Source: Lasiosphaeris hirsuta
Taxonomy: Eukaryota > Ascomycota > Sordariomycetes > Sordariales > Lasiosphaeriaceae
Assembly: GCA_030549175.1 (NCBI GenBank)
Contig: JAUKUA010000010.1
Location: 186,001-250,000 of the forward strand
Reading direction: 5' to 3'
DNA: 64,000 bases
Shown here piece by piece: positions 1-9,732 of this stretch; position 1 is the first letter of the stretch; each line of letters begins with the position of its first letter. Made by a program: the position numbers and the translations under genes. Under the pieces are notes generated by a model. It was given only the letters and a program-made list of their open reading frames with translations. It ran no database searches and was not told the origin of the DNA.

Positions 1-425
1 ATTGTCGTGAAGTAGGAGCGCGTCTTGATATTAGGCGGCGACGTGTTTCGGAATGAGCGCGCACAAGTATTCTTGGCATTGGCAGTCTTGGTTAGGCCGT
101 AATGCGGGGAGTGGACAAGATTGCAGTGGACAAGATTGGAGCAGACAGGGGTTGGGGTGGACAGGAATGGGGAGTGGTGAGGGGAAGTGGGGCTTTATCG
201 TACTGACAAAAAAAGGTCGCCTAACTAGGGCCACAACATCTGGCCTCCCAGAGGTCCGAAGACCTCTCTCATTTCCAATAGGTTACACGGCTAGTACCTC
301 GTGGTCAGGGGTGGATGGCTGTTGGGAGAAAGGGAATGAGGAAATAGCTGTTTTGATGGCATGATCCCTCCTTCAAGTTGTATTTGATTTCTATTCTATA
401 TCGTAACTGAACAATTTGCTTTCCA
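1..425. other. no recognisable gene
   Basis: No convincing coding region is seen. A 13-base unit (gtggacaagattg) is repeated in tandem at 111-123 and 126-138. A plus-strand reading frame over 53-364 has low-complexity Gly/Ser/Trp composition and matches no family I know, so I do not call it. Confidence 0.5.
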
Positions 426-761
426 CTAGTTATCTATCAGTGTATACAAGAAGCCGAACCTCGGGCTGAGCTTAACAAGCATGAAGCTTCCCGAAATCGA
501 CACAGGTGTGCCATTGACCACGATGGTGGCTTGAAAGATCAATAGCAAAACACTGATTAACAGACTTGTCACACTGAAGACTCGTTGCGACACTATTAAT
601 GTCCCAAATATCCTTGCAAGAACGCGGGGGACCTCGCGGATGGGAGCGGCTTCAAGGTCTCTGGCTCTGTCATAGACATTGGAATAAGCAATACAATCAC
701 CCAGTTGCAAGGAAGAAAATACCATACAGATCAATGACGATAAGGAGGAGGCGGTAGCCAC
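426..761 (-). CDS. hypothetical membrane-segment protein or gene fragment
   Basis: A 111-codon open frame on the minus strand. Residues about 50-85 are hydrophobic enough to form one or two membrane helices (a run with IFGTLIVS and then LLISVLLLIF). No family is recognised. No intron or promoter signal supports it, and neighbouring sequence is empty, so it may be a relic of a longer membrane protein or a chance frame. The call rests only on length and hydrophobic pattern. Confidence 0.2.
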   Translation of the reverse strand: MATASSLSSLICMVFSSLQLGDCIAYSNVYDRARDLEAAPIREVPRVLARIFGTLIVSQRVFSVTSLLISVLLLIFQATIVVNGTPVSISGSFMLVKLSPRFGFLYTLIDN

Positions 762-1528
762 GGTGGTTGCTACACAGGGTCCTAAGGGGGTTTTTAATCA
801 CCGTTAGAACTAGTGAGCTAGTGAGCTGGGTAGGTGAGGCTCGAAAGCGGCATTTTGTTAGACGTCTTAAATGTTCTGGATCATCTATCAGTCCATAATA
901 GGGGCCCTAACAAATAAATTCGGGACTACTAGCCAATATACCTCCTTACATCGGTACTAGTTCCCAGTGTACGATCAAGCGGGTCGTTCATCTCTCTGTA
1001 GCTAACATCCATATTATGGTATACAGCATGTTTCCTTGCCTTCTTGAATCTTGTCGAATCTACGGCATGTGTGCAAGATCTCCAAGTTTCGTAACCTTTA
1101 GAAATGCCAAACTAAGGATTCTGATGACTCTTTGCGACGTTGAGATATCACGGTATTTCACGGCTAGCCAGGTATGATTTAAGTTCCCGAAGATGCGGTC
1201 ACACAGCACCGGTAGATGCACCAATGGCATTTCCCAAGGGGCTTTGAATAGCCGGCTCGAAGTTTTTGTAGTGTCAATGGATTCCGTGGGGCTCACCGTC
1301 ATCTAACCATAACGTCTGCCTATCTCCTCCCCTACGCTTACGGTTACCACCTACCACTGTGACGCTCCCAGACCCGTATATCAGTTATAAATCTTATAAT
1401 CTGTTTCTTTACAGCCTTATGGCTGATGTGAAACCTAGCCAACCAATACATCCTTGCCCTAATATCCGGGTAGCGTGGTTGGCCTGGGCAATTGTCGGTT
1501 AAGCCTGTAGAAGCATTTCTCGCTCTGC
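762..1528. other. intergenic, nothing recognised
   Basis: No gene is supported. The longest minus-strand frame (1060-1302, 80 codons) shows no domain or motif. Confidence 0.45.
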
Positions 1529-2056
1529 TTAATATTTTGGTAGAGAACCTCTACCGGCGCTAGAATGAAGTCCTAATGCTGTTCGAGGGGATACAAGCTC
1601 CTCTGTGCCCGAGGCAGCTAAGTTTATGCCAGATTTTACAAGCGAGATATTTCGGTCACTGTCAACCCGGCGCGAAAAGGGGCCACGAGATACCACAGGC
1701 TTCCTAAGGTGTTCTGGAATAGGATCGGCAACATAAATGACAAAGGAATGGGCCGGCGTGGTTTCTTCAATCTTCGCCAATACCCTAGACGTGAGTTCGG
1801 CAGCGCCAGGCCTTCTTGCGGCATGAGAAGAGAAAGGCGTGGACCAAGTTGTTCGGGACAAGGGAAGACTGGAAGGGTGCGAAGTTAGGTGTGCAGTTGC
1901 CTGCGATGGGGTGGGCAGTGTCACCTCAGAAAAGGCATCGTTCATGGATCTCGGAGTTGATAATGGCCAATATGCCAGAATATCATCAGGGGCTTCAGAG
2001 ACCGGCGGCGGGACAACCTGGGCGGCATCTTGAGAAGGATTTATGGGGTGCTGAAT
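1529..2056 (-). other. open frame without recognised product
   Basis: The minus strand is open for about 175 codons from an in-frame stop near 2057 to the stop at 1529. The first ATG is at 1945. The composition (Ser/Pro/Thr-rich start, then a mixed segment) is plausible for coding DNA, but no motif is seen. It ends just upstream of the helicase relic on the other strand. It could be a gene fragment or a shadow. Confidence 0.2.
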
Positions 2057-2129
2057 TCACCAGACACGTCCATCGGTGACGTAGAGGCTGGCCTCTCACA
2101 TCTCTCTCGGTTCTGATCTGAGCTGCGTG

Positions 2130-2450
2130 GTAAGCAGTCTCTGCAATCTTACGGGGATCATCTTTGTGATGGCCCCCTACAAACCGACCGCGGACCTTGC
2201 CAACTCGCTTCTGAAGGAAATCGAGTAACCTATATTGGCCAAGATGCCTCTTGTACAAACGGCCGACACGTTCCACGGCTGTGAGGGCGAGACGGCGGTT
2301 GTCATTTTTCGGGACGAACGTCCATACCCGACCGGGTTTCATCAGCAACGAGAGCCGTCTCAATGTCATGATCACCAGGCAGCGATCTGCCGTTCTCTTG
2401 GTGGGAGACATGAACGTCACCGGCCCTCTGACATGCCCCAGAGTTGGGAA
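2130..2450 (+). pseudogene. relic of an SF1 (UPF1/NAM7-like) helicase C-terminal domain
   Basis: Two plus frames together show the end of an AAA_12-type superfamily 1 helicase core. In the first frame (about 2154-2315) the segment VMAPYK is followed by an in-frame TAA at 2226, then QTADTFHGCEGE, which resembles the motif preceding motif V (family form TVDSFQG-E). After a frameshift near 2315 the second frame shows PGFISNESRLNVMITRQRS and LLVGD, the usual motif VI and C-terminal strand (family form NRLNVMLSRQ...IVGD). All upstream helicase motifs are absent. The piece is therefore a truncated, frameshifted remnant. Fungal relatives are large RNA or zinc-finger NFX1-type helicases; which one cannot be said. 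Confidence 0.7.
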
Positions 2451-2800
2451 GCATACGAAGCAAGCGAGAATTGGGAAGCCGGCACACAGCAATGATGGTA
2501 CTCTCACACGTCAGAGAGGAGCGGGGTCTTGCCGGAGCTATTGATGGCCATTCAAAAACGTGGGCGCTTCTTTGAAGAGCGTATGGAACAGGTCAATAGT
2601 CATAGTGTAAAATTAGTCCTTATGAAAAAGATGATTCCTGCCGCGAATGTGTTATGGGCATGTTTCATTAACTGGGATACCTTACCCAGTGATGCAGCAG
2701 GACTTGATTGCAATCGGAGGGAATGTCTACACTGTAACTCTAGTTTGTTTGTTGGCGCGGAACACTCTTGCCGAAGAGATATTGAAGCTCTGATGAGGGC
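2451..2800. other. spacer between helicase relic and HET gene
   Basis: A plus frame at 2529-2804 (91 codons) is open but unrecognised. It could be the eroded 3' tail of the helicase gene or chance. It runs tail-to-tail into the HET gene stop at 2801. Confidence 0.3.
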
Positions 2801-4882
2801 TTAAACGATAAGCACCTCCTCCATATCAGATTTTTTGATCTCAACCGGAAACAAGGGGCGGTAGTCTCCCCGAGACTGCCAAAATCGCCCGATTCGCACA
2901 GCTTCTCCTATGGTATTTCGTCGGATTACGAGGCCAAGATCTAATGCTCGATCTTGAATGTGGTCTGGGGTCCTCGACAAGAGCAAGCAGCAAAGTCCTT
3001 CCCCCGCTGCTAACTCTGCCCCCGTGGACTCTTCGACGGTATCCGCAGCCCACGAAGCGACAGCGTAGCCGTCTCTGTCCTTATCCACTAGATGTCCCCC
3101 GGGATGGGAGCGTCGTACAACCTCCCTTGCAGCGGCGCGCAGACGCACATAGCCTCTACCTTGAGCATCCGTTCCCGTCTCGACAACCCGGCCGATCCAA
3201 GTCGGGAGACTCCCATTTCCACTCCCAGAAGCCACAGTGGTCTCTTCAAAGACACGCCCCTGTATGCCCGCCCAGGACCACGTCGGTGCAAGATACTCGT
3301 TTGTTTGTGGGCGATGGCTCGGTTGGTCGACGAACCACAACAACTCCTGCAGAAGTCTCTCCTCCCACATCCCCCACAGGCTCTTCCATGACGTCAACTT
3401 CTCAATCCGCTGAATAAGACTCGAAACAGCAACCAGGCGGTCGTCAAAATACGTCAGATTACAGCCGGTGTAGGCCGCGCGGACATCCAGCCAGGCGGAA
3501 AAGACAGCCGCCGCCTCCTCCGGAGCTAGCGCCCCTGACGTGCTCCCGGCCCGGATGCAGATGCCCCCCAGGAATGACGCCTTGGGAGAAAAGGGGCTAG
3601 CTTCGCCCCACGGCACTCCCTCAGTCGCCGCGCACTCGACGCACTCCCACGCGAGGCCCCATGCGCCGTAGTACAGCGTCCTCGGCGCGAGGATGCGCTC
3701 CTGCACAACCCACGCGCGCGTGTGCAGAGGCAGCGGGGCGCGGTCGAGCCGCAGGGCCGTGTCGAGGCGCCGGGGGTAGTCGACGCGCAGCCCGTGCGGG
3801 AGGTTGCAGATGCGGAAGGCGAGCGGGTTGCGCTCGTCGCCGGCCGGACCCTCGGCGAAGCAGCCTTCGGCTGAGGAGCGGGCCGTCAGGGCTGAGATGG
3901 TGCAGACGGAGTTGGCGTAGATGTCGCCCATAATCTGGGACTCGGTGCGCCAGTCGGATTTGGAGTCTTGGATGATGCAGAGAGAGTCGATCCATATGTA
4001 TCGATGGCCCAGCTGGCGGGTGATGTTGGCTGCGTCGCGGAATGTTGGTGGGAGCTGGTCGAAGGGGATCTGGCGTTCAAAGTCGGCCATGTTCCCGAGA
4101 AGAAGTCTCAGGATTTTGGCGCCTCCCCAGCAGTGGGAGAGTGTGAGATACTCCGGCTTGGTGCCCAGTCGTTCTGTGATCACCAGTCGCAGCCGTAAAC
4201 TCTCTCCCGGTTCGCTGCCGACATGGATGAGACGTGTCGGGTACCCGTGTTCAGGTGCGACGAGCGTGTTTGAAAGAGAACAGGATTTATGATTGCTGCA
4301 CTGTCTCAGCCATTCTCTTGCTAGCGCCGCCGAGGTGTTGTGTGAGAGAGACTTGGACAGCCGTGCATCATGATAGACGGTCGGGTCTGAGAACACAAAC
4401 GGTGAATCGGGCTTGGGTTCGTCAACCCGTCCGTCCAGGCTGCGGAAGACGGAAATCTCGCCCACGCTCTTCTCATGAGCGCCAGCATTTCCTGAGGAGA
4501 TCTCTGGGAGAAGCATGGCAATCTTTAGCCACGCCCCTCCCGAACGTGAGACGAAGAGGCTGACTTGCACTCTAGCATTTTCACGCCACTCTTCAGAAAT
4601 GTCGCTTGCTCTAAAAGTTCCAAGAAACAGGGAGCAAAGGTGACACCCTGCCAGGGACGAGACTTTGACTTCAGCAAGGGAGGCATATGACCGAAAATCT
4701 TCTGTCCCCTTTTGCAGCGTCGGCAGCAGGCCCGAGTTGGTGGCGGAATCACAGCAAGCTGAGCACAAGGCATGTTCTTCTACAAGGGACGGAGTAGACA
4801 CAGAAGGGGGCGATACGGAGGCCGAACGTGAAACGGGGGATTGATGGCTGTAGCTCAAGTTGTTGCTGACTAGGTTGATCAC
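2801..4882 (-). CDS. HET-domain (heterokaryon incompatibility) protein
   Basis: A 693-residue intronless protein. The HET domain covers about residues 244-405: YLTLSHCWGG opens it, RYIWIDSLCIIQD follows at about 294-306, then a GDIYANSVCTISA block, and LHTRAWVVQERILAPR with LYYG closes it. The cysteine-containing N-terminal part (CSACC near 40, GCHLCSLF near 79) is usual for long HET proteins. A variable C-terminal part has TWSWAG near 530. HET proteins trigger growth arrest or cell death on contact with non-self partners in filamentous ascomycetes; whether this copy takes part in allorecognition is not shown. The start is the first ATG in a long clean frame. No frameshift or RIP-type stop is seen, so the gene is probably functional. 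HET genes typically sit in variable, subtelomeric or transposon-rich regions, as here. Confidence 0.93.
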   Translation of the reverse strand: MINLVSNNLSYSHQSPVSRSASVSPPSVSTPSLVEEHALCSACCDSATNSGLLPTLQKGTEDFRSYASLAEVKVSSLAGCHLCSLFLGTFRASDISEEWRENARVQVSLFVSRSGGAWLKIAMLLPEISSGNAGAHEKSVGEISVFRSLDGRVDEPKPDSPFVFSDPTVYHDARLSKSLSHNTSAALAREWLRQCSNHKSCSLSNTLVAPEHGYPTRLIHVGSEPGESLRLRLVITERLGTKPEYLTLSHCWGGAKILRLLLGNMADFERQIPFDQLPPTFRDAANITRQLGHRYIWIDSLCIIQDSKSDWRTESQIMGDIYANSVCTISALTARSSAEGCFAEGPAGDERNPLAFRICNLPHGLRVDYPRRLDTALRLDRAPLPLHTRAWVVQERILAPRTLYYGAWGLAWECVECAATEGVPWGEASPFSPKASFLGGICIRAGSTSGALAPEEAAAVFSAWLDVRAAYTGCNLTYFDDRLVAVSSLIQRIEKLTSWKSLWGMWEERLLQELLWFVDQPSHRPQTNEYLAPTWSWAGIQGRVFEETTVASGSGNGSLPTWIGRVVETGTDAQGRGYVRLRAAAREVVRRSHPGGHLVDKDRDGYAVASWAADTVEESTGAELAAGEGLCCLLLSRTPDHIQDRALDLGLVIRRNTIGEAVRIGRFWQSRGDYRPLFPVEIKKSDMEEVLIV

Positions 4883-5579
4883 CGGAGTCTCGGGTACTGC
4901 CGGTCGAGCAGTCTTAGCTCTTGATAAGAAGCGAGCCCCAGAGCATGGGAGGCATCTATCAGAATGTGAGAAAAAAACTTCTCATTAATTGCCCGGGTTG
5001 AAGGCTGAGATATGGAAAGCAGCAGGACTGACCCAAAACAGTTCAAAACAGATGCCATGGTCATAATATTTCATCGGCCGGAAGATTAAGGTAGTATTCC
5101 GGTGCAACAGGACATGAATGCACCCGGAGAGAATGTATGATAGCCAAGGTTAATTATACGGTACCTATGGATCCTGGGAAGCGATGCTCGGGGGTTGGGC
5201 AGAAATTTCAACCCCGCAGAGTGGTTGTGACCTAATCTAGCTGCCTGACGACTCACGCCACTGCGAGCCGGTCCGTCCCTCAACATAACCGACGAAACCC
5301 TGTACAGCGCATTGTCTGGCAATCACCAAATACAACAGAGCTGAGACAACACGATGGCTCCTCCGAAATACGACACGGCGATGCCTCCTGGTGTGGAAGC
5401 AGCAGGCGATCAAGCCGGCAATGCGATGCACAACCAGGTACCTCGCCTTCCGTCCCCCAAACACTCCCAAACGACGCTGACAAAGGCCCCAAGGTTTGCT
5501 GTCGACATTCCCCTTTGCCCAAGTCGGGCCGCATTCGCCTGCTTCGTCTCATGCCGAACGAAGAGAACGCCGGCATTGA
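4883..5579. other. intergenic region between divergent HET and ankyrin genes
   Basis: Short frames occur on both strands (for example 5354-5665 plus) but none shows a domain. It may contain the promoters of both neighbours and possibly an upstream exon of the ankyrin gene. Confidence 0.4.
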
Positions 5580-6212
5580 ATGTCAGCTTACACACGCAGC
5601 GACTACGAATATCCAGAAGATGTGAGCAAGATGAGTGCCATGCTCGACCGATTCATCAGGAGTAACGGCTCATGGGAAACACTCTGCATGGCGGTAGCGG
5701 GGGGGCATAAATCAGTCGTCAAATCGCTGCTCAATACTCCCATAGCCCACCCAGATGGCGAGAACTTCCTCCGGGCGCCACTGTGGCTAGCGAAACAAAA
5801 TGCCCATGAGGAAGTCTTCAAGCTACTGCTGAGCTCCGCTGGAGTTGCTTCGAATGTCAAGGATACAGACGGGCAGATGGAACTGCCCCAGAGCGCTAGC
5901 AATTGTAATGAACTGGCTGTTAAGCTGCTGCTCGACACTGGTAAAATTGACCCGGATGTTGAGGATACAAATGGATCGCCACCACTAGTATTGGCGGCGC
6001 GGGCTGGCAACGAGGCAGCCGTACATTGGCTACTCGAAAAAGGGGCAAATGTTGATTGTATCGATGAAGACGGTAACACACCATGGATAGCGGCATTTCA
6101 GGGCCACAAAACAGTTTTGGTGTTGGTTGAAAAGGGGGCCAATTTGGAGTCTGCTGTTATTAACTGTGTTGCCAGTGTTGCAAGGTATGTAGTCAATCAA
6201 TCGGCTTATTAG
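5580..6212 (+). CDS. small ankyrin-repeat protein (possibly partial)
   Basis: A 210-residue frame with four to five ankyrin repeats between residues about 30 and 195. The clearest are AVAGGHKSVVKSLL, LAKQNAHEEVFKLLL, ELAVKLLLDTGKI and LAARAGNEAAVHWLLEKGANVDC followed by DEDGNTPWIAA. The last repeat is shortened (GHKTVLVLVEKGANLES) and then drifts into non-repeat sequence before the stop. In Pezizomycotina such repeats are often the C-terminal part of NACHT/ankyrin allorecognition proteins. No NACHT or patatin-type domain is seen upstream, so this is either a stand-alone repeat protein or a decayed remnant. Start chosen as the first ATG of the open frame; an upstream exon cannot be excluded. 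Confidence 0.65.
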   Translation: MSAYTRSDYEYPEDVSKMSAMLDRFIRSNGSWETLCMAVAGGHKSVVKSLLNTPIAHPDGENFLRAPLWLAKQNAHEEVFKLLLSSAGVASNVKDTDGQMELPQSASNCNELAVKLLLDTGKIDPDVEDTNGSPPLVLAARAGNEAAVHWLLEKGANVDCIDEDGNTPWIAAFQGHKTVLVLVEKGANLESAVINCVASVARYVVNQSAY

Positions 6213-6244
6213 GCCTATTATTGACTGCGATACCTGTGTGTGGT

Positions 6245-6345
6245 AAGGCGTGGATTTGACTGCGTTGCAAGGTGCGGATTTAACTGCGCTGCTAGTGTGT
6301 TGCAAGGTGTGGCATGGATTTGACTGCGCTGCGTGGATTGTGATG
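6245..6345. repeat. short degenerate tandem repeat
   Basis: The unit gTGGATTTgACTGCGcTGC occurs about three times with spacers (near 6250, 6275 and 6315), interleaved with GTTGCAAGGTG-like units (also near 6176). It lies just downstream of the ankyrin gene stop. Confidence 0.6.
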
Positions 6346-6837
6346 GTAGGGGGGTGTCAGGTGTGAGGAAATCTATGGTGGGGTGGGCCGAGTGGGGATG
6401 TTGGCAAGTTGCTCCGCCACTTAGAATACGCGCGTAAATACGCGTGCTGGTCAGGGCGGCGGCAATCTCCGTCGTATGACGTATTCCAAAGAAAGCTAGG
6501 CCCTGCTGTCCATACGCGAGGAACGAAGCGACTTCACCGTACGCTGATGCGTATTCCTGCACTTCGCCCCCTTTGGTACTTTTTTGTCATAGAAGCAGTT
6601 GCCCATATCAAATCTTCCCGACCATAATCTCACCGCCCTAGTGAATTTTATTATTGCGCGCAATGGCGCAGTTATACGCTCTTTGTATTTGGAATCACTC
6701 AGACCGGGACTAATACGGAGTGCAAATGTCAAAACTCCTATAAAGGAGATGTGCACGCAAAGGAAAATGTGAAGTTTAGATCCCAGCATCTCGAAAACCA
6801 GTCCGCAGTTTATCTTTTTGACACCGACCATCTCACC
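6346..6837. other. intergenic, presumed promoter region of the hydrolase gene
   Basis: No gene is seen. A CT- and A-rich stretch leads to the context accatcTCACCATGGC at the hydrolase start, a good fungal initiation context. Confidence 0.4.
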
Positions 6838-8086
6838 ATGGCGTCTATTCTAGTTGCCCTCGTTGTCGCAGCCCTTTCCATAAAGAAAGGCAAAGCCTCA
6901 CCGACAGCCAACACACGATCATGCGTTGAAATTGAAGTCCCAGTCAGCATTGACACCACCGCCATTCAGTGGCTACAACCACGAGTGGACAGCAACATCG
7001 ATGCCGTCGACTGGGTCACATACCAGACCACCAGAACGTCGCCCAACATTACCCAAAGCATGATTGGCCAAATCACAGTCAAGAAGACTTTCAAGATCAA
7101 TGGTCAGCTCTGTGTCCCTCAGAAGAGCAGCGCCAAATACGAGATCCTCCAGCTCGCTACCCACGGTGGCGGCTTCGACAAAAGGTTAGTCAGCCCGTGT
7201 TTCAGGCGGTTCACGAAAATCATTAACCATCACCCGTGACAGATATTGGGACGCCGACATCAAGCCAAAAGAGTACTCCTATGTGGAAGCCGCACTAGCG
7301 GAGGGCTATTCAATCTTCACTTACGACCGCCTTGGAACGGGGAGATCCGACAAGCCTGACGCCTACGACATCATCCAACTCAACGTCCAAGTCGAGATTC
7401 TCCGACAGCTTACCTCCATCGCCCGCTCTGGTAAGCTCGTCAGCGCCTCCAAGAAGCTTAGTGGGAGTCTAGACGACCGCCTTGTGAAATACAAGCCCTC
7501 CAAGATTGTGCATGTTGGCCATTCCATTGGGTCCATCCTCTCCGTTGGCCTGGTCACAAACTACCCCACTGAGAGCGACGGGCTCATTGCCACAGGATTT
7601 CTCCCGACTAATATCCCGCTCCCCAGCCTCAACATTGCAACCTGGGGGTTTGAATTTGCCCGCGAAAACAGCCCTGGTCTCTTTAAAGACCACGGATCCG
7701 GTTTCATTGTACAAGCCACTAAGTCCAACGTCCAGATTAGCTTCTTGAAGAAAGGTACATTTGAGCCTACCTTACTCGACTACGCGTGGAAGATCCGCCA
7801 ACCTATTGCTGTTAGCGAGTTCCTCTCTCTGGCTACCGCATTTGGTACGGAGGGTGCGAAATTCAAGGGCCCTGTGCAGTTTGTCATCGGAGAGAATGAC
7901 TATGGTAGCTGTGGAGGCGACTGCAATGGGACGTACGACCTTGACATGATCAAGCAAACCTACCCTGTAGCAAAGATTGTAGGTGTGCATATCCAGCCAG
8001 GGACAGGCCATGGCCTAACACTGTCTATGAATGCCACAGCTGGATACAAGGCTTCATTTGACTTTTTACAATCGTCGGGGCTATGA
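6838..8086 (+). CDS. secreted alpha/beta hydrolase, one intron
   Basis: The coding region is 6838-7184 joined to 7243-8086, 396 residues. The ATG at 6838 is preferred over the upstream in-frame ATG at 6751 because it opens directly with a hydrophobic signal-like stretch (ASILVALVVAALS). The fold is an alpha/beta hydrolase. The oxyanion-side motif THGGGFDKR spans the first exon end. The nucleophile elbow is GHSIGS, the acid is likely the Asp in IGENDYG, and the catalytic His lies in GTGHGL near the C terminus. Cysteines in a CGGDCNG loop and near the mature N terminus suggest disulfides, fitting an extracellular esterase/lipase-like enzyme. The substrate is unknown. The neighbouring SDR and the PKS/P450 relics suggest a former metabolic cluster, but this family is also common outside clusters. 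Confidence 0.88.
7185..7242 (+). other. spliceosomal intron of the hydrolase gene
   Basis: A 58-base intron with donor GTTAGT and acceptor ACAG. A branch-point-like cattAACc lies about 15-20 bases before the acceptor. Removal joins the two hydrolase frames exactly (AG/A gives Arg), restoring the KRYWDAD continuity expected before the next strand. Confidence 0.88.
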
Positions 8087-8701
8087 GAGGCGGTGTTTCA
8101 TTCTAGACGTTTTGCTTTCAGCTGTATTTCTTCGTTTTTGTTTCTTTTTGAGCATCTGGGGTCACAGAATTAGTAAATAGAGTGTTGTTGTTAGTAGCAT
8201 CTCGGTCTTTTTCGTCCAAATCATATAGAATTCTCATCATTAAAATAGTCCAGTTATTACAGGTCTTTTGTTACTACGACTCCAATCAGGTGATAACATT
8301 GAAAGCTCCTCTGCAAGACTGGAACTCCCAGCCACAGCTGTAGCTGCTGTGCTACACCCATCGTGGGTATGCGAAAAAAGATCTTGATGTAAAATCCGTT
8401 TAATGAAATTTCAGGCTTGATATTTCTATAGCAATGTTAGATCTGAGACTCTTGGAGGCCAATTGCACTGAGCGCAGCTTGTACACTATCCCTGAACCCC
8501 TTTGTCTGACAAATAATGCGTCACGTGACTTTGCTCGGGCGGGCTTTATCGCAACTCCGCAATTCCGCAACTCCGCCAAAGCCGACTCAACAAAGAGTGT
8601 CGTCTGTGGGCAAAGACCGCAAAGCAGATAAAAAGACTGGGACGTGCACTTCATCTCACCTCATCACCTAATCCTCAACCAAAAAAACAACACCCACCAC
8701 A
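8087..8701. other. intergenic; 3' region of hydrolase and promoter of SDR
   Basis: No gene is seen. A TATA-like agataaaaag near 8625-8637 and a C/A-rich leader (acaacacccaccacaATG) precede the SDR gene. Confidence 0.5.
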
Positions 8702-9568
8702 ATGTCATCCATCCGCGCAGTAGTGGTAGGCGGCACGAGCGGCATTGGCTACGCCATGGCCTGCCGCGTCGCGGCCTCCTCCCCACCCTCCTCAACTATC
8801 CTCATCAGCGGCCGCACAAAACCCGCCGCCCTCCCACATGCTAACATGGAGTTCCGCGCACTGGACGCGACCTCAATGCGCGCCATCAAGCACTACACCG
8901 ACACAATCAAGTCTGCCTCCCCGAAGCTGGACCTGCTCATCATGACGCAAGGCATTATGACCACAGCCGGCCGCACCGAGACTCCGGAAGGCATTGACGC
9001 CAAGATGGCATTACACTATTACGGCAAACAGCTCCTCGTACGCGAGCTGCTACCCTTGCTTTGTCCATCGGCGCGCGTCATCATTGTGTACGACGGCTGG
9101 CTTGGGAGTCCGACAAAGCTGGTCTGGGATGATCTCGACCTCAAAACGCACTTTAGTCTAGCCAAGGCAGCGGACCACTGTACGAGCATGACGGACGGGA
9201 TGGTGCAGTACTGGGCGACGGCGGGCCAGAGCGAGGGGGAGCGGGAGCGGAGGCGGCATTTTGTGCATGCGTATCCCGGCGGTGTGAACTCGAATCTTTT
9301 GCGCGAAATCGTCCCAACGTACTTACAAGCTGCCGTAAAAACAGTCGGGAAGGTGGTGCTCACGTCGCCAGAGACATGTGCGGAGCGTTTACTGAGCGGA
9401 GCGGAGTTGTGTGCTGACGAGGGGGAGAAGGAGGAGAGGGCGTGGAGTAATATTGACAATAAGGGGCGGTTACTTAAAAACAAAGCTGTTTGGAGCGACG
9501 AGCAGATCAGAAAGGTCACGTCGCATACGTGGGGGCTTATAGATGCAGCTTTGGCTTTGGAAGAGTAG
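8702..9568 (+). CDS. short-chain dehydrogenase/reductase-like protein
   Basis: A 288-residue intronless protein. The N terminus has a Rossmann beta strand and glycine-rich cofactor loop, AVVVGGTSGIGYAMA (family form TGxxxGIG). Further SDR landmarks are an Asp-containing strand (RALDATS, about residues 52-58) and LDLLIMTQGIM, corresponding to the NNAG strand. The usual active-site YxxxK is not visible at its normal place: the region after RVIIVYDGWLG reads FSLAKAADHCTSMTDGM. HAYPGGVNSN matches the PG loop after the active site. This resembles a fungal SDR subgroup found near metabolite clusters in which the catalytic Tyr is not conserved. NAD(P) binding is likely; catalysis is uncertain. The start ATG has a strong context and the frame is clean. 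Confidence 0.85.
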   Translation: MSSIRAVVVGGTSGIGYAMACRVAASSPPSSTILISGRTKPAALPHANMEFRALDATSMRAIKHYTDTIKSASPKLDLLIMTQGIMTTAGRTETPEGIDAKMALHYYGKQLLVRELLPLLCPSARVIIVYDGWLGSPTKLVWDDLDLKTHFSLAKAADHCTSMTDGMVQYWATAGQSEGERERRRHFVHAYPGGVNSNLLREIVPTYLQAAVKTVGKVVLTSPETCAERLLSGAELCADEGEKEERAWSNIDNKGRLLKNKAVWSDEQIRKVTSHTWGLIDAALALEE

Positions 9569-9732
9569 GCTTCGGACTGGTTGATTCTTGAAAGTGGTAT
9601 TGGAATCTGGGCACTGAGTAGGTCTCAGCTCGACGCTTCAATTGGTTGGGACGGCCTTGATATCCTTAATGACTAGCTACGCACTATCAAATGAATACAG
9701 CCGGGTTGAGAGTAAACTCCTAATCTAGATCC
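9569..9732. other. short intergenic spacer
   Basis: The SDR gene and the PKS relic converge here. No feature is seen. Confidence 0.5.

Noticed and set aside
3526..4563. Several GC-rich plus- and minus-strand frames over the HET gene
   Set aside because: They are shadows of the HET coding strand with Arg/Ala-rich composition and no domain.
6751..6837. Upstream in-frame ATG for the hydrolase gene
   Set aside because: It would put a charged leader before the signal-like stretch; the ATG at 6838 has a better context.
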